DNA of 64,000 nt from Pseudarthrobacter sp. NIBRBAC000502772 (GTDB lineage: Bacteria; Actinomycetota; Actinomycetes; Actinomycetales; Micrococcaceae). This document shows, piece after piece, positions 1 to 8,630 of this stretch. Numbering within the stretch: position 1 is the first letter of the stretch; each line of letters begins with the position of its first letter. Both the position numbers and the translations under genes were made by a program. A model generated the notes under the pieces. The model ran no database searches, was not told the origin of the DNA, and saw only the letters and a list, made by a program, of their open reading frames with translations. Location: NCBI RefSeq assembly GCF_006517235.1, contig NZ_CP041188.1, forward strand, positions 310,001 through 374,000. Reading direction: 5' to 3'.

Positions 1-1002
1 GAGGAATACGCGGATTTCCTCAGCGACTACTGGAACAACCAGGCAATGCTGGACATGGGCATCGACCCCGCCAGCTGGGACACCTCCAAAGGCACCGAAC
101 ACAACTGGGAGACCATCAAGAAGGTCTACGACTTCTACGGCCAGGCGTACCTGTCCAACCCGGATCTGCAGTGGGCCGGCATGGCCAACATGATCGGCCC
201 TTCCTTCGCGGGCGGTTTTAAGGACATGGCCATGCTGCGGGACCTCGCCCAGCAGATCGCGGACAATCCGGCTTCGGACATCCCGCTCCCCATCCTTGAC
301 CAGATCGAACAGCTCGCCGGCATGACCGACCAGGAGATCCGCTATTACGAGACCAGCATGTTGGACATGAACAAGGAGATCTTCCTGGACCAGGCCCGCC
401 AGCACGAGGCCTACATGAACGGCGGCATCGAGGAAATCAACAGATTGCGGGACTCGGGCGCCATCGATACCGGTACCGCCGAGGAATGGGCCAAGATCGA
501 TTCCGGTGACCCGGACCTGATCCAGGAGGGCAACACCGCCCTGCTGTACCGCGAGCAGAACGAGATCATCGCGGACGATTACGACGACATGCGGAACCAC
601 CCTGGCGGAGAAGCCGTAACGTACCTGGTCACGCTGGCCGGCGAGCCATCCATCCCGGGCGCAAAGAGCTACCCGGAAGTCTTTCCCTACACCTTCAGCG
701 TGGAAAGCCCCGGCCCGGAAAGCCTGCCCTTCACCAACTGGGACAACCCCACCCAGTTCCGCACGGATTTCACCACCGGTTTCCCCGACGGGAACATCTC
801 CCTCGCGGACCAGCGGTGGGAGCTCATCCGGCAGGACACCCTCCCGGCCTACCAGGACCTCCTGGCGACGGATCCGGGACGGGCAGAGCAGATCATCGGC
901 TCGGACTTCAACGACCGGGTGGAGCAGCACCGCCCCACCAACAACATCCCCGGCATCATGGACCGCTTTGTGGATGGCTTCGGCGCGGAGGTCCACCAGT
1001 GA
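1..1002 (+). CDS. hypothetical protein, 5' end outside window
   Basis: The reading frame is already open at base 1 and runs to TGA at 1000-1002, so the true start lies to the left. About 333 residues are visible. The product is acidic and rich in D, E and N, with no membrane segment. A stretch around 75-180 (NPDLQWAGMANMIGPSFAGG) loosely recalls the aromatic NPxLxWA pattern of DUF2515-type proteins, but this is a weak resemblance from memory and I do not assign a function. The stop overlaps the GTG start of a lipoprotein gene, so the two are probably co-translated. An effector/partner relation is possible but unproven. Confidence 0.75.
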   Translation, partial: EEYADFLSDYWNNQAMLDMGIDPASWDTSKGTEHNWETIKKVYDFYGQAYLSNPDLQWAGMANMIGPSFAGGFKDMAMLRDLAQQIADNPASDIPLPILDQIEQLAGMTDQEIRYYETSMLDMNKEIFLDQARQHEAYMNGGIEEINRLRDSGAIDTGTAEEWAKIDSGDPDLIQEGNTALLYREQNEIIADDYDDMRNHPGGEAVTYLVTLAGEPSIPGAKSYPEVFPYTFSVESPGPESLPFTNWDNPTQFRTDFTTGFPDGNISLADQRWELIRQDTLPAYQDLLATDPGRAEQIIGSDFNDRVEQHRPTNNIPGIMDRFVDGFGAEVHQ

Positions 1003-1652
1003 AGACCACATGCCCAACCGCACCTCGGCGCCAGAGGCGGCGGCCCGCCGTCGTATTCCTTGCCCTTTCCGCTGGCCTCGCCCTGACGGGCTGCCAGATC
1101 AGTGGCACCACGAACGAACCGACCTCTCAAGGGAGCACCATGAGCACCTCGGAATTTTCCACCCTCGACGCTGCCGGCGTGGAGCAGATCCGCGACTCCA
1201 AGTCCGCGCGGCTGGACATGAGTTCGGGAAAGCTGGAAAAGGCTGCTGTCCGGGTCACGGAAGACAGCTACGGGCCCGAGATCAACACCAGGGACTCGGG
1301 CAAGATCAAGCTCACCATCGTTGCTCCGAGCGGCGAGATCAGTGGGGAAACGGACCGCATCCGCTTGAACACCACGGACAAGCGGCCGGACTTCAGCGAG
1401 GTCACCTACTTCCTCACCGCTGGCTCTCCTGACGAGTATTTTGAGCTCATCCGGGACGGTGTGGCGCGGTACGGGATCGACGCCGACTCCGCCGAACGCT
1501 GGATCGCCGGTGCCCAGCGGGACCCGGAACGAAAGACCGATTTCTCCATCACGTCCGGCACCTCCACGGGATTGGACGTGAACTACGACCTCCGGTACGA
1601 CGGCGGCAAGGACACCCAGGTGATCATCGTCCACGTCCGCCCCACGGACTGA
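999..1652 (+). CDS. putative lipoprotein
   Basis: 217 residues from a GTG at 999 that overlaps the preceding stop (GTGA). The N-terminus is basic (RRQRRR), followed by a hydrophobic stretch and a lipobox LTGC with the lipidated Cys at residue 32, so the mature protein should be anchored on the outer face of the membrane. The rest is a polar, beta-rich-looking domain without a family I recognise. The longer upstream frame from 816 is rejected because it overlaps the previous gene and has shadow-like composition. Overlap with the upstream gene argues for a shared function. Confidence 0.75.
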   Translation: MKTTCPTAPRRQRRRPAVVFLALSAGLALTGCQISGTTNEPTSQGSTMSTSEFSTLDAAGVEQIRDSKSARLDMSSGKLEKAAVRVTEDSYGPEINTRDSGKIKLTIVAPSGEISGETDRIRLNTTDKRPDFSEVTYFLTAGSPDEYFELIRDGVARYGIDADSAERWIAGAQRDPERKTDFSITSGTSTGLDVNYDLRYDGGKDTQVIIVHVRPTD

Positions 1653-1653
1653 G

Positions 1654-1691
1654 GCAACGCAGGATGGACGCAACGCAGGGACGCAACGCAG
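1654..1691. repeat. short tandem repeat of GCAACGCAG
   Basis: GCAACGCAG occurs at 1654-1662, 1670-1678 and 1683-1691, just after the lipoprotein stop and before the convergent Lrp gene. No hairpin is evident. It may be simple slippage-derived sequence. Confidence 0.6.
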
Positions 1692-1706
1692 AACAACGCC
1701 CAAGCG

Positions 1707-2162
1707 CTACAGCGGCGGGCCCGCATTGGATTTGATGTTCTTCATCACCAGCGTGGACGTCAGCCGCTCAACCCCGGGCAGTGACGTGAGTTCGGCGTCG
1801 TAGAAGCGCTGGTAACCCGGCAGGTCCTCGGCGATGACCTTCAGCAGGTAGTCCGGGGAGCCGAACAGCCGCTGGGCCTCCACAATGTTGGGATTGTCCG
1901 CCACCCGGTTCTCGAAGATCTCCATGGTGGAGCGGTCCACCTGTCGCAAAGTGACAAACACGATGGCCTCGAAACCCAGCCCGACGGCGGCCGGATCGAT
2001 GTCCGCCTTGTAGCCGCGGATCACGCCCGATGCCTCCAGATCCCGGAGCCTCCGGTGGCATGGCGCCACCGTGAGCCCGACCTTCGCGGCAAGTGCTGTG
2101 GCGGTCATCCGGCCATCTTCCTTGAGGTGGCGCAAAATGTTTCTGTCAATGTGGTCAATCAC
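1707..2162 (-). CDS. Lrp/AsnC family transcriptional regulator
   Basis: 151 residues. An N-terminal winged HTH (about residues 3-55, with DRNILRHLKEDGRM and HRRLRDLEASGVI) is followed by the RAM ligand-binding domain (about 65-145), the usual Lrp/AsnC size and layout. The start is a GTG without a Shine-Dalgarno; a TAAGAT box lies six bases upstream, so a leaderless transcript is likely. It is divergent from a LysE-type exporter, and Lrp regulators commonly control an adjacent amino-acid exporter in response to an amino acid. The ligand cannot be read from sequence. Confidence 0.92.
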   Translation of the reverse strand: MIDHIDRNILRHLKEDGRMTATALAAKVGLTVAPCHRRLRDLEASGVIRGYKADIDPAAVGLGFEAIVFVTLRQVDRSTMEIFENRVADNPNIVEAQRLFGSPDYLLKVIAEDLPGYQRFYDAELTSLPGVERLTSTLVMKNIKSNAGPPL

Positions 2163-2168
2163 GCAAAT

Positions 2169-2174
2169 ATCTTA
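2169..2174 (-). promoter_or_regulatory. -10 box for leaderless Lrp transcript
   Basis: On the minus strand TAAGAT is followed by exactly six bases and then the GTG start. TANNNT-N6-start is the arrangement known for leaderless actinobacterial genes. No good -35 box is visible. Confidence 0.45.
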
Positions 2175-2266
2175 CCAATTCGGACTCAAACCGGGCGAAA
2201 AGGGTAAGCACTTATGGCCTGAAACTTCATAAGGTTTGTCCTGTACCCATCGGACAGGAGCCCGTC

Positions 2267-2920
2267 ATGAATCCCCAGCTGTTTTTCGCCTTTGTGCTGG
2301 TGGCTGTCGCCCTCGCCTGCACCCCCGGCGTGGACTGGGCGTACTCCATCACGGCCGGTCTGCGGCAGCGCAGCTTCGTCCCGGCCGTGGCGGGACTGTG
2401 CGGCGGCTACGTCCTGCATACGCTGCTGATGGTGGCAGGCCTCGCGGCCCTGCTGTCCGGCCTGCCGGGCGTCCTGGGCTGGCTTACGGTGGCGGGCGCG
2501 GGCTACCTGCTGTGGCTGGGCATCAGCACCCTCCGCTCCTGGCGCGGGGCCTCCTTCAGTGCGGCAGACGCCGTCGGGAAGCCCGCCAACCAGCTCCGCA
2601 CGTTCCTTCAGGGCATGGGCACCAGCGGCATCAATCCCAAGGGGCTGCTGTTCTATGTGGCGCTGGTGCCGCAGTTCGTCAGCCCGGAGGCCTCCCTCCC
2701 GGTCCCCGTCCAGTCCGGCCTGCTGGGCCTGACGTTTGTCCTGTTGGCCGGGACCGTCTACACGTGCGTGGCGCTGCTGGCCCGCAAGCTCCTGCAGTCC
2801 CGGCCTGGCGCCGCGCGGACAGTCACCCTGGCCAGCGGCATCATCATGGTTGCCCTCGGCGTGGTGCTCCTCTCAGAGCAGCTGGTTCCGCTGGTTGCAG
2901 GGCTCACGCAGCAAGCCTAG
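2267..2920 (+). CDS. LysE/RhtB family amino acid exporter
   Basis: 217-residue membrane protein with about six hydrophobic segments. The N-terminal CTPGVDWAYSITAGLRQ and the central GTSGINPKGLLFYVALVPQF are typical of the LysE/RhtB family, which exports amino acids or their derivatives from the cytoplasm. An AGGAG six bases before the ATG supports the start. It is divergent from the Lrp regulator, the standard regulator/exporter arrangement. It ends in CTAG, which is shared with the stop of the convergent gene. Substrate unknown. Confidence 0.92.
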   Translation: MNPQLFFAFVLVAVALACTPGVDWAYSITAGLRQRSFVPAVAGLCGGYVLHTLLMVAGLAALLSGLPGVLGWLTVAGAGYLLWLGISTLRSWRGASFSAADAVGKPANQLRTFLQGMGTSGINPKGLLFYVALVPQFVSPEASLPVPVQSGLLGLTFVLLAGTVYTCVALLARKLLQSRPGAARTVTLASGIIMVALGVVLLSEQLVPLVAGLTQQA

Positions 2921-3294
2921 GCCTTGCGCTCCATAAACCATTCCGTGAACTCCGACGCCCGTCCGTCCGGTTCAAGGCGGATGACCCACAGGTTGTCGTA
3001 GCTGGGACCATCACCAAGGTAGTCCGTGAAACCCTGCACAAAGGCCAGCCCGCCGTCGGTCCCCAGCCCGCTATCCGCCCCCAACAGCGTCCAGTCAAAG
3101 GTCCAGTTCCCGGGGTCGTCCCGCGCCTCCAGCCAGCGGTCCACGATCTGTTCGCGCCCCCGCCAGGCATCGGGATCATGCGGCCGGGTGGCGTAGACGG
3201 CTTCCTCGGTGAACAGCGCCCTGATGTCCTCCGGGTCGTTGGAAGTCCACGCCGCGATGTACTTTTCCATCCAGGACCGCACTGCGTCGCTCAT
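2917..3294 (-). CDS. SnoaL/NTF2-like protein
   Basis: 125 residues from ATG at 3294; an in-frame GTG at 3327 is the alternative. The sequence has the NTF2-like fold pattern: an N-terminal helix (MEKYIAAWTSNDPEDIRALF), then TEEAVY, a WRGREQI loop, and C-terminal strands ending EFTEWFMERK. Members are small cone-shaped cytoplasmic proteins that act as isomerases, hydrolases or ligand binders. No catalytic set can be assigned. It converges with the LysE gene and shares four bases with it. Confidence 0.8.
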   Translation of the reverse strand: MSDAVRSWMEKYIAAWTSNDPEDIRALFTEEAVYATRPHDPDAWRGREQIVDRWLEARDDPGNWTFDWTLLGADSGLGTDGGLAFVQGFTDYLGDGPSYDNLWVIRLEPDGRASEFTEWFMERKA

Positions 3295-3357
3295 GCCTCC
3301 GTTGTACTCCGGGGCGGCCTGGTCCACAAGGCAAGTCCCCAGGGACTCGCCCGAAGC

Positions 3358-4323
3358 CTATTTCCCGTCCAGGTTTTCCCACTCCTGCTCCCACAGCCGG
3401 CGCTCATCAATGTCCTTGCGGATGACTTCGAACGTTTCCAGCTCCGCCGGCCGGCCGCGGAGCCAGTCCCGCGGGTTGAGGGATTTGCGGCCGTTGTCGA
3501 GCACCAGCAGGGCACGGTCGGTGAGGGCGTCGTTGCGGAGCACCACGTCTGTTTTCCGACGGCGGAGTACCTCCTTCAGGGCTTCGTGCGCCTTTGCGTG
3601 GGCGCCGAGCCGCCGGAGCGCGCGCCCGCGGAGCAGCAGCAGGGCCGCCGAGAGGTCGTCGGAGTTCAGCAGCCCCTCGGTCCAGATCACCACTTCCTTG
3701 TCGCGTCCCAGCGCCAACGCCAGTGCGCAGCGGGCCAAGGCTGAGGGCAACGACGGCGGCAGCCCGGCCACCGTCTGCAGCGCGGCTTCCAGCTGGCCCG
3801 TCTCCCGCAGGGAGTGCGACAGGGCCAGGAAGACCGCTTCCTGGCTAAACAGCACGGGGACTTCGATGCGCTCGGCAACCTCCACCCGGGTGACCACGCG
3901 CGTGAGATAGGTGGCCGCATACTGGTTGGCGTCGTCGTCGTTCCTGATGGACAGTCCGCGCTGGAGGAGTTCGGATGCGCGCAGGTAGCCGCCGTGCTGG
4001 TACGCGAGGAGGCCGGCCATGACGGAGCAGAGCCCCGCCCAGCCCGGATACATGCGGCCCACGGCGATGAGCCGCTCAGGTTCCCTGCTGGTGAAGATGG
4101 CATCGTGGACGGCTTTGGGCGCCTTGCCCGGCATCCGCTTGAGCCTGGGAACCTCGCCGTCCACGGCAATCAGCGCGGCGTCGCGGCCGCCCAGCACACC
4201 GTGGATCAGCCCGCCCACACTGCCGGCGAGTTCCCGGACAGGGGTCTGCAGGTGGGCGTTCCCGAACGGCGTCAGGTCACGAGTGTCCCGGTAGATCGGT
4301 CCTCTGGCATCCCCCGCGGTCAT
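3358..4323 (-). CDS. hypothetical helical-repeat protein
   Basis: 321 residues, rich in Leu, Ala and Arg, mostly helical. From about residue 105 onward there are repeated helix pairs (GYLRASELLQRGLSI, ETGQLEAALQTVAGL, GAHAKAHEALKEVL) resembling TPR repeats, which bind other proteins. No signal peptide or membrane segment is seen. The C-terminal EQEWENLDGK is charged. The family is not recognised by name; similar proteins are typical conserved hypotheticals in Arthrobacter. Confidence 0.75.
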   Translation of the reverse strand: MTAGDARGPIYRDTRDLTPFGNAHLQTPVRELAGSVGGLIHGVLGGRDAALIAVDGEVPRLKRMPGKAPKAVHDAIFTSREPERLIAVGRMYPGWAGLCSVMAGLLAYQHGGYLRASELLQRGLSIRNDDDANQYAATYLTRVVTRVEVAERIEVPVLFSQEAVFLALSHSLRETGQLEAALQTVAGLPPSLPSALARCALALALGRDKEVVIWTEGLLNSDDLSAALLLLRGRALRRLGAHAKAHEALKEVLRRRKTDVVLRNDALTDRALLVLDNGRKSLNPRDWLRGRPAELETFEVIRKDIDERRLWEQEWENLDGK

Positions 4324-4371
4324 CTCTCCATGCTACGTGGCAGACCTCCGTGCGCAGCCTACGTGGCACAC

Positions 4372-4872
4372 CTACGTGGCCGCCGCGACCCAGAGCCCGA
4401 TCACCCAGGTGCTGGCCGCCAGGCACGCGAGCCCGAACTCGGCCAGCATGCCCAGCCCGGTGGCCTTCAGGGCGGCCCAGCTGGTGGTGGTTGCGGTGCC
4501 GAAGTTCCGGGTGCGTAGGAACTCGCTGAGCAGCAGTCCCACGGCGAAACCCACAAAAAGCCCCACCACCGGGATGACGAACATGCCGGCCACACCGGCT
4601 GCCAGGCCAATCACCACACTGCGGTTGGGAATGTTGTGCTCCCTGAGCTTTCGTCCGGTCAGCACGGCGCTGGCAGCCATGCCGGCCAGCACAAACACCA
4701 TTCCCACCGCGAAGACCACCCAGCCCGTGGCCCCGGCACCGCCCCAGATGGCCCACGCCAGCAGGCTGAGCCCGATCAGGAAGCTGCCGGGCAGGACCGG
4801 GATGATGGTGCCGGCCACGCCCACCAGGATCGCCAGGCCGCACAGGATGCTCACCACGGTTTCGGAGTTCAT
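4372..4872 (-). CDS. DUF456 family membrane protein
   Basis: 166 residues, almost entirely hydrophobic, with five or so transmembrane helices. The Gly-rich pattern with the IIPVLPGSFLIGLSLLAWA motif near residues 23-41 and later VIPVVGLFVGFAVGLLLSEF is characteristic of DUF456 small membrane proteins, whose function is unknown. Start ATG at 4872. The stop lies within a short region holding three copies of CTACGTGGC (4333, 4359, 4372). Confidence 0.85.
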   Translation of the reverse strand: MNSETVVSILCGLAILVGVAGTIIPVLPGSFLIGLSLLAWAIWGGAGATGWVVFAVGMVFVLAGMAASAVLTGRKLREHNIPNRSVVIGLAAGVAGMFVIPVVGLFVGFAVGLLLSEFLRTRNFGTATTTSWAALKATGLGMLAEFGLACLAASTWVIGLWVAAAT

Positions 4873-4914
4873 GAGCCCCAGTTTAGGGCGGCACGGCGGT
4901 CAGCTTCGCCGCTT

Positions 4915-4967
4915 AACGCCCGACGGCGGTGCGTCCCCTGCGCGGGGAGGCACCGCCGTCGGGCGTT
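4915..4967 (-). terminator. nested hairpin, probable terminator of malic enzyme gene
   Basis: Perfect 18-bp inverted repeat, 4915-4932 with 4950-4967 (arm AACGCCCGACGGCGGTGC). The 17-base loop contains a second CCCC/GGGG stem. It sits just past the stop of the malic enzyme gene. There is no T-run, as is common in high-GC actinobacteria. Confidence 0.7.
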
Positions 4968-4990
4968 GTGGCAGTGTGTGGCGGCGGAGG

Positions 4991-6190
4991 TTACTCGGCT
5001 TCCACTGCGGCGGCTACGGCGGCCGTCACTGCCGGGGCAACGCGCGGATCCAGCGGGCTGGGCACGATGTAGTCCACCGAAAGGTCGGCTTCCGCGAGTT
5101 CGGCAATGGCGCGGGCCGCGGCGAGTTTCATGGCGGGCGTGATCCGGCGGGCGCCGGCGTCCAGCGCGCCGCGGAAGATTCCGGGGAAGGCCAGGACGTT
5201 GTTGATCTGGTTGGGGAAGTCGCTGCGGCCGGTTGCCACCACGGCAGCGTACTTGGCGGCCACCTCGGGCAGGACTTCGGGGTCCGGGTTGGAGAGGGCG
5301 AACACGATGGAATCGGCGTTCATCAGCTTCAGGTGCGCCTCGTCCAGCTTCGAGGAGGAAACCCCGATGAACACGTCAGCGCCCAGCAGCGCTTCGCCGG
5401 GGCCGCCCGTGACGCTGCGGGGGTTGCTGCGCTCTGCCATCTGGGACTTCTTGCTCTGCGGGTCGGCGGCGATGTCCGCCCGCTCCCGGTTGATGACGCC
5501 CTTGGAGTCGAGCAGGACAACATCCGTGATGCCGGCGGCGAGCAGGATTTCGGCGACGGCGATGCCTGCGGCTCCGGCGCCCGAAACCACCACGCGGAGG
5601 TCAGCGAGTTCGCGGCCGGTGACCTTGGCGGCGTTCGTCAGGGCGGCGAGGGCCACCACCGCGGTGCCGTGCTGGTCATCGTGCATGACCGGGCAGTCCA
5701 GCGCCTCGATCAGCTTCTCCTCCAGCTCGAAGCACCGGGGGGCCGAGATGTCCTCAAGGTTGACCGCGCCGAAGCTGGGGCGGAGGCGGACCAGGGTTTC
5801 CACGATCTCATCAACGTCCGTGGTGTTCAGGACCAGCGGAATGGAATCCAGCTCGCCGAAGGTCTTGAACAGGGCAGACTTGCCCTCCATCACGGGCAGG
5901 GAGGCGGCGGCCCCGATGTTGCCCAGGCCCAGCACCGCGGTGCCGTCGCTGACCACAACCACCAGGCGCTGCGCCCAGGTGAGGGTCTTGGCGAGTTCCG
6001 GGTTGTTGTGGATGGCGCGGCTGACCTCGGCCACACCGGGGGTGTAGGCGATGGACAGGTCGCGCTTGTTGGACAGCGGGACCGTGCTGGTGACCGAGAG
6101 CTTGCCGCCCTGGTGGGCATCGAAGATCTCGGCCTCTGTCAGGGCGGTGGCTGCTGAATTGTCTGTAGGTGCGATTACGTCAATGGACAC
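4991..6190 (-). CDS. malic enzyme, NAD(P)-dependent
   Basis: 399 residues. It converts malate to pyruvate and CO2 with reduction of NAD(P), linking the TCA cycle to pyruvate. YTPGVAEVSRAI near the N-terminus, VNLEDISAPRCFELE, HDDQHGTAVV, the Rossmann motif VVSGAGAAGIAVAEI and SNPDPEVLPEVA are the short bacterial malic enzyme signature in the right order. The start is the GTG at 6190, which has AGGAGA seven bases upstream; the longer frame to 6256 lacks this. A CRP-like and a DasR-like site lie 230-290 bases upstream. NAD versus NADP preference cannot be decided by eye. Confidence 0.93.
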   Translation of the reverse strand: MSIDVIAPTDNSAATALTEAEIFDAHQGGKLSVTSTVPLSNKRDLSIAYTPGVAEVSRAIHNNPELAKTLTWAQRLVVVVSDGTAVLGLGNIGAAASLPVMEGKSALFKTFGELDSIPLVLNTTDVDEIVETLVRLRPSFGAVNLEDISAPRCFELEEKLIEALDCPVMHDDQHGTAVVALAALTNAAKVTGRELADLRVVVSGAGAAGIAVAEILLAAGITDVVLLDSKGVINRERADIAADPQSKKSQMAERSNPRSVTGGPGEALLGADVFIGVSSSKLDEAHLKLMNADSIVFALSNPDPEVLPEVAAKYAAVVATGRSDFPNQINNVLAFPGIFRGALDAGARRITPAMKLAAARAIAELAEADLSVDYIVPSPLDPRVAPAVTAAVAAAVEAE

Positions 6191-6422
6191 GTCGTTGTCT
6201 CCTGGGGCTAGCCGTGGGCGCACGGCGCAGAATGGCTCAAGCACAGGGAGGCTCAAGGTGGAATTCGTTGCTTCTTGGGCCCAGAGGTGGCGGGCCCGGG
6301 GTGAAGCCCTTGCAGATGCGGGTTGCCAGCCACTCCGGTCCTGCCATAATAATCAGCGCGGACGGCCGAAAAAGTGCACTCGACCCTCCGGGAGCGTGCC
6401 AAATCGTTTAATCAGGCCATTT

Positions 6423-6438
6423 TGTGAGCCACGTCACG
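6423..6438. promoter_or_regulatory. CRP/GlxR-like operator
   Basis: TGTGAGCCACGTCACG matches the TGTGA-N6-TCACA consensus of CRP/GlxR proteins at nine of ten fixed positions. The only gene reading away from it is malic enzyme, whose start is about 235 bases downstream on the minus strand. The 287-base gap 6191-6477 holds only this, the palindrome at 6464 and AT-rich patches. Confidence 0.5.
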
Positions 6439-6463
6439 GCATAAAGACGTATTTATTGGCTTT

Positions 6464-6477
6464 CTGGTCTAGACCAG
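6464..6477. promoter_or_regulatory. DasR-type (GntR/HutC) palindrome
   Basis: CTGGTCTAGACCAG is a perfect 14-bp palindrome. It matches the core of the dre element (ACTGGTCTAGACCACT-like) bound by DasR, the GntR/HutC amino-sugar regulator of Streptomyces and relatives. It directly abuts the TetR stop and lies upstream of malic enzyme. No GntR gene is in the window. Confidence 0.5.
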
Positions 6478-7086
6478 TTACGCCGATCGGTGGGCAGCGC
6501 GGGCCCCGGAAGCTACCGGAGCAAGCAGGGTGCAGGCCTTTTTGAGGTCTTCTTCGGCCTCAAAGAGCGAGAGCCGGCGGTTGCGGACTGACTGGACCAG
6601 ACCAGTGACGGTCAGCAGGAGCACGCGGGCCGCCACGGCGTCGTCGGAGGCGGTGGCTACAGCCGTTTCGCTCAGGGCATCGATTTCATGCAGGAGCGCC
6701 GTGGTGTCCTTGTCTTTGAGGTACACGCAGCGGGTCAGGCACTGCTCGACGGCGGGCTGCATCACGCGCATATGGAAGATCTCCATCACCACGCCGGTGA
6801 GGGCCCGGCCACCGAAGCTGGCCGCCGACGTGCGGGCCCTGCCCTGAAGCTCGTCCAGCTGCTGGCGGTAGAGGGACAGCATCAGGTGGTTGGCGGTGGG
6901 GAAATAGCGGTAGACGGTGCCCGACGGCACGCCGGACTTCTCCGAAATTTCCGCGAGGTCCACAGACTCCAGCCCCTTGCGGGCAAACCCTGCGGCAGAC
7001 TCAAGGACGCGCGTGTAGCGCAGCCGTTGGCGCGGCGTGGAGGGCCGGGCGGCCATGGACGGATGGGCTGAAAGTGTCTCGGGCAT
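6478..7086 (-). CDS. TetR family transcriptional regulator
   Basis: 202 residues. The N-terminal HTH (about 20-65) has RYTRVLESAAGFARKGLESVDLAEIS followed by GVPSGTVYRYFPTANHLMLSLY, the TetR recognition-helix signature. The C-terminal half is the variable helical ligand domain. It resembles KstR-like TetR proteins in the HTH only, so I do not transfer that name. It lies downstream of an MFS gene on the same strand (101-base gap), which is a plausible target. Confidence 0.9.
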   Translation of the reverse strand: MPETLSAHPSMAARPSTPRQRLRYTRVLESAAGFARKGLESVDLAEISEKSGVPSGTVYRYFPTANHLMLSLYRQQLDELQGRARTSAASFGGRALTGVVMEIFHMRVMQPAVEQCLTRCVYLKDKDTTALLHEIDALSETAVATASDDAVAARVLLLTVTGLVQSVRNRRLSLFEAEEDLKKACTLLAPVASGARAAHRSA

Positions 7087-7187
7087 CAGGATTCCGGGGT
7101 TGTGTTCCTATGGTGCAGCGGCTGGCGGATCCCCATCCCGGCCGCCCTGCAGTCTGCCTCAACAATACGCCACGCGGCGTTGGCGCC

Positions 7188-8492
7188 TCAGTCCACGCCC
7201 TTGATCTTGACCACGAACACAGCGCCGAGCAGCCCAATGACGGCCGCAGTGGTGAACAGAGTGACGTACCCGCCGAACTGCGTCACCGCGAGGAAAGCGA
7301 GGCCTGTCGCGAACACCTGCGGCAACGAGGCGGCCACGTTAATGACTCCCATATCCTTGCCGCGGTCCGCGGCCTGCGGCAGCACCTGCGTCAGCAGCGC
7401 AAAGTCAACGGCTTGGTAGGCGCCGTAGCCGATACCCAGGATGGCGGCCCCAACCAGGGCGCCGGTCCACACGGGGAAGAACGCCATAGTGAGGCCCGCC
7501 ATGGCAATCATGACGGAGGAAGCGATCACGAAGGGCTTGCGCTTGCCCACCCGGTCGCTCCACGGCCCCGCAATCACCGCAGTAACCATGACCAGCGCCG
7601 CATAGATCCCGGTCAGGGTCAGGACTCCCAGCGCCGGGTTCTCATGCTTGAGGACGTCTCCGAGGAAAAAGATCAGGTACACAATGGTCAGCTGGTTGCA
7701 GACGTTGACCAGGAAGCGGGTGAGCCAGGCCCAGGCGAAGTCCGGGTGGCGGGCCGGGCTGATCCAGAAGCCGCGGAGGAAACTGCCCCACGAGAACGGC
7801 GGCCGGAGCTCCCTGGGCAGCGGCGGGTCATTCCGGTGGAACAGGTAGGGCACCACGGAGAACAGCAGGGCGGCCGCACACATGGTGTACCCCACCATGA
7901 AGTTTCCCGAAACCACCGCCCCGAAGACTGCGCCCAGGAGGATGCCCGCCGTTTGGCCCAGGGCCGCCAGTCCCCCCACTCCGCCGCGCTGCAGCACCGG
8001 CACCCGGTCCGGAATGGCGGCAGTGATGGCGGCATAGGCCGCGTTGGCGCCCAGCTGGACCAGGCACCAGAACAGGACCATCAGGGCAACGGCCGTGGCT
8101 CCGGACATCGCCAGCAAGGCGGCGGTGGCCAGGACGGCGCCGGCCAGGACCCAGGGGGAACGACGGCCGAAACCGGAGACCGTCCGGTCGGACAGCGCCC
8201 CGAAGAGTGGATTGGCCACCAGGGATACGGCGGCGCCGCACCCAAGTACGAGGGAAGCGATGGCTTCCTTGTTTGTTTCGTCGATGCCAATGGCCTGCTG
8301 GGCGATGAAGATGTTGATGGGTCCGAAGAACGCGGCGTTGATGCCAACATTGACCAGTACCAGACCGGTGACCCAGCGCGCGGTGACCCTCTGCGTCGGC
8401 TCGGCGAGTGCCGCCGTCGGGCCCCCCGCTCCCGCTTCGGGAGCCGATGCGGCGCTGGGATCCGGTACTGCGGGCGTGTCGGACAGGCTCAT
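7188..8492 (-). CDS. MFS transporter
   Basis: 434 residues with about twelve transmembrane helices after a 35-residue polar N-terminus. It has NPLFGALSDRTVSGFGRRSPW, the MFS motif A loop between helices 2 and 3, and a matching GPWSDRVGKRKPF in the second half. The wide spacing and SDRT...GRRSPW recall the sugar-porter-like GPH/SLC45 group. A strong AGGGGGAA ribosome site precedes the ATG. It is followed by a TetR gene on the same strand. The substrate is not determinable; a glycoside or sugar is a guess. Confidence 0.88.
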   Translation of the reverse strand: MSLSDTPAVPDPSAASAPEAGAGGPTAALAEPTQRVTARWVTGLVLVNVGINAAFFGPINIFIAQQAIGIDETNKEAIASLVLGCGAAVSLVANPLFGALSDRTVSGFGRRSPWVLAGAVLATAALLAMSGATAVALMVLFWCLVQLGANAAYAAITAAIPDRVPVLQRGGVGGLAALGQTAGILLGAVFGAVVSGNFMVGYTMCAAALLFSVVPYLFHRNDPPLPRELRPPFSWGSFLRGFWISPARHPDFAWAWLTRFLVNVCNQLTIVYLIFFLGDVLKHENPALGVLTLTGIYAALVMVTAVIAGPWSDRVGKRKPFVIASSVMIAMAGLTMAFFPVWTGALVGAAILGIGYGAYQAVDFALLTQVLPQAADRGKDMGVINVAASLPQVFATGLAFLAVTQFGGYVTLFTTAAVIGLLGAVFVVKIKGVD

Positions 8493-8630
8493 GGCTGGTT
8501 CCCCCTGGAACGGTTGGTGATGCTGAAAATCAGACTATCGTGGGCTGCATCGCCCCGCTTTGTTATTCGGAGCCCAACCTGTGCGGCTAAGGAAACCGCG
8601 GAGCCCGCCACGACAACACCTGGAGATCCA

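Noticed and set aside
7074-8630. Frame open upstream of the RraA-like gene
   Set aside because: It is the antisense of the MFS gene, has a Gly/Arg/His-rich sequence, and the RraA family starts near 8631 with its own ribosome site.
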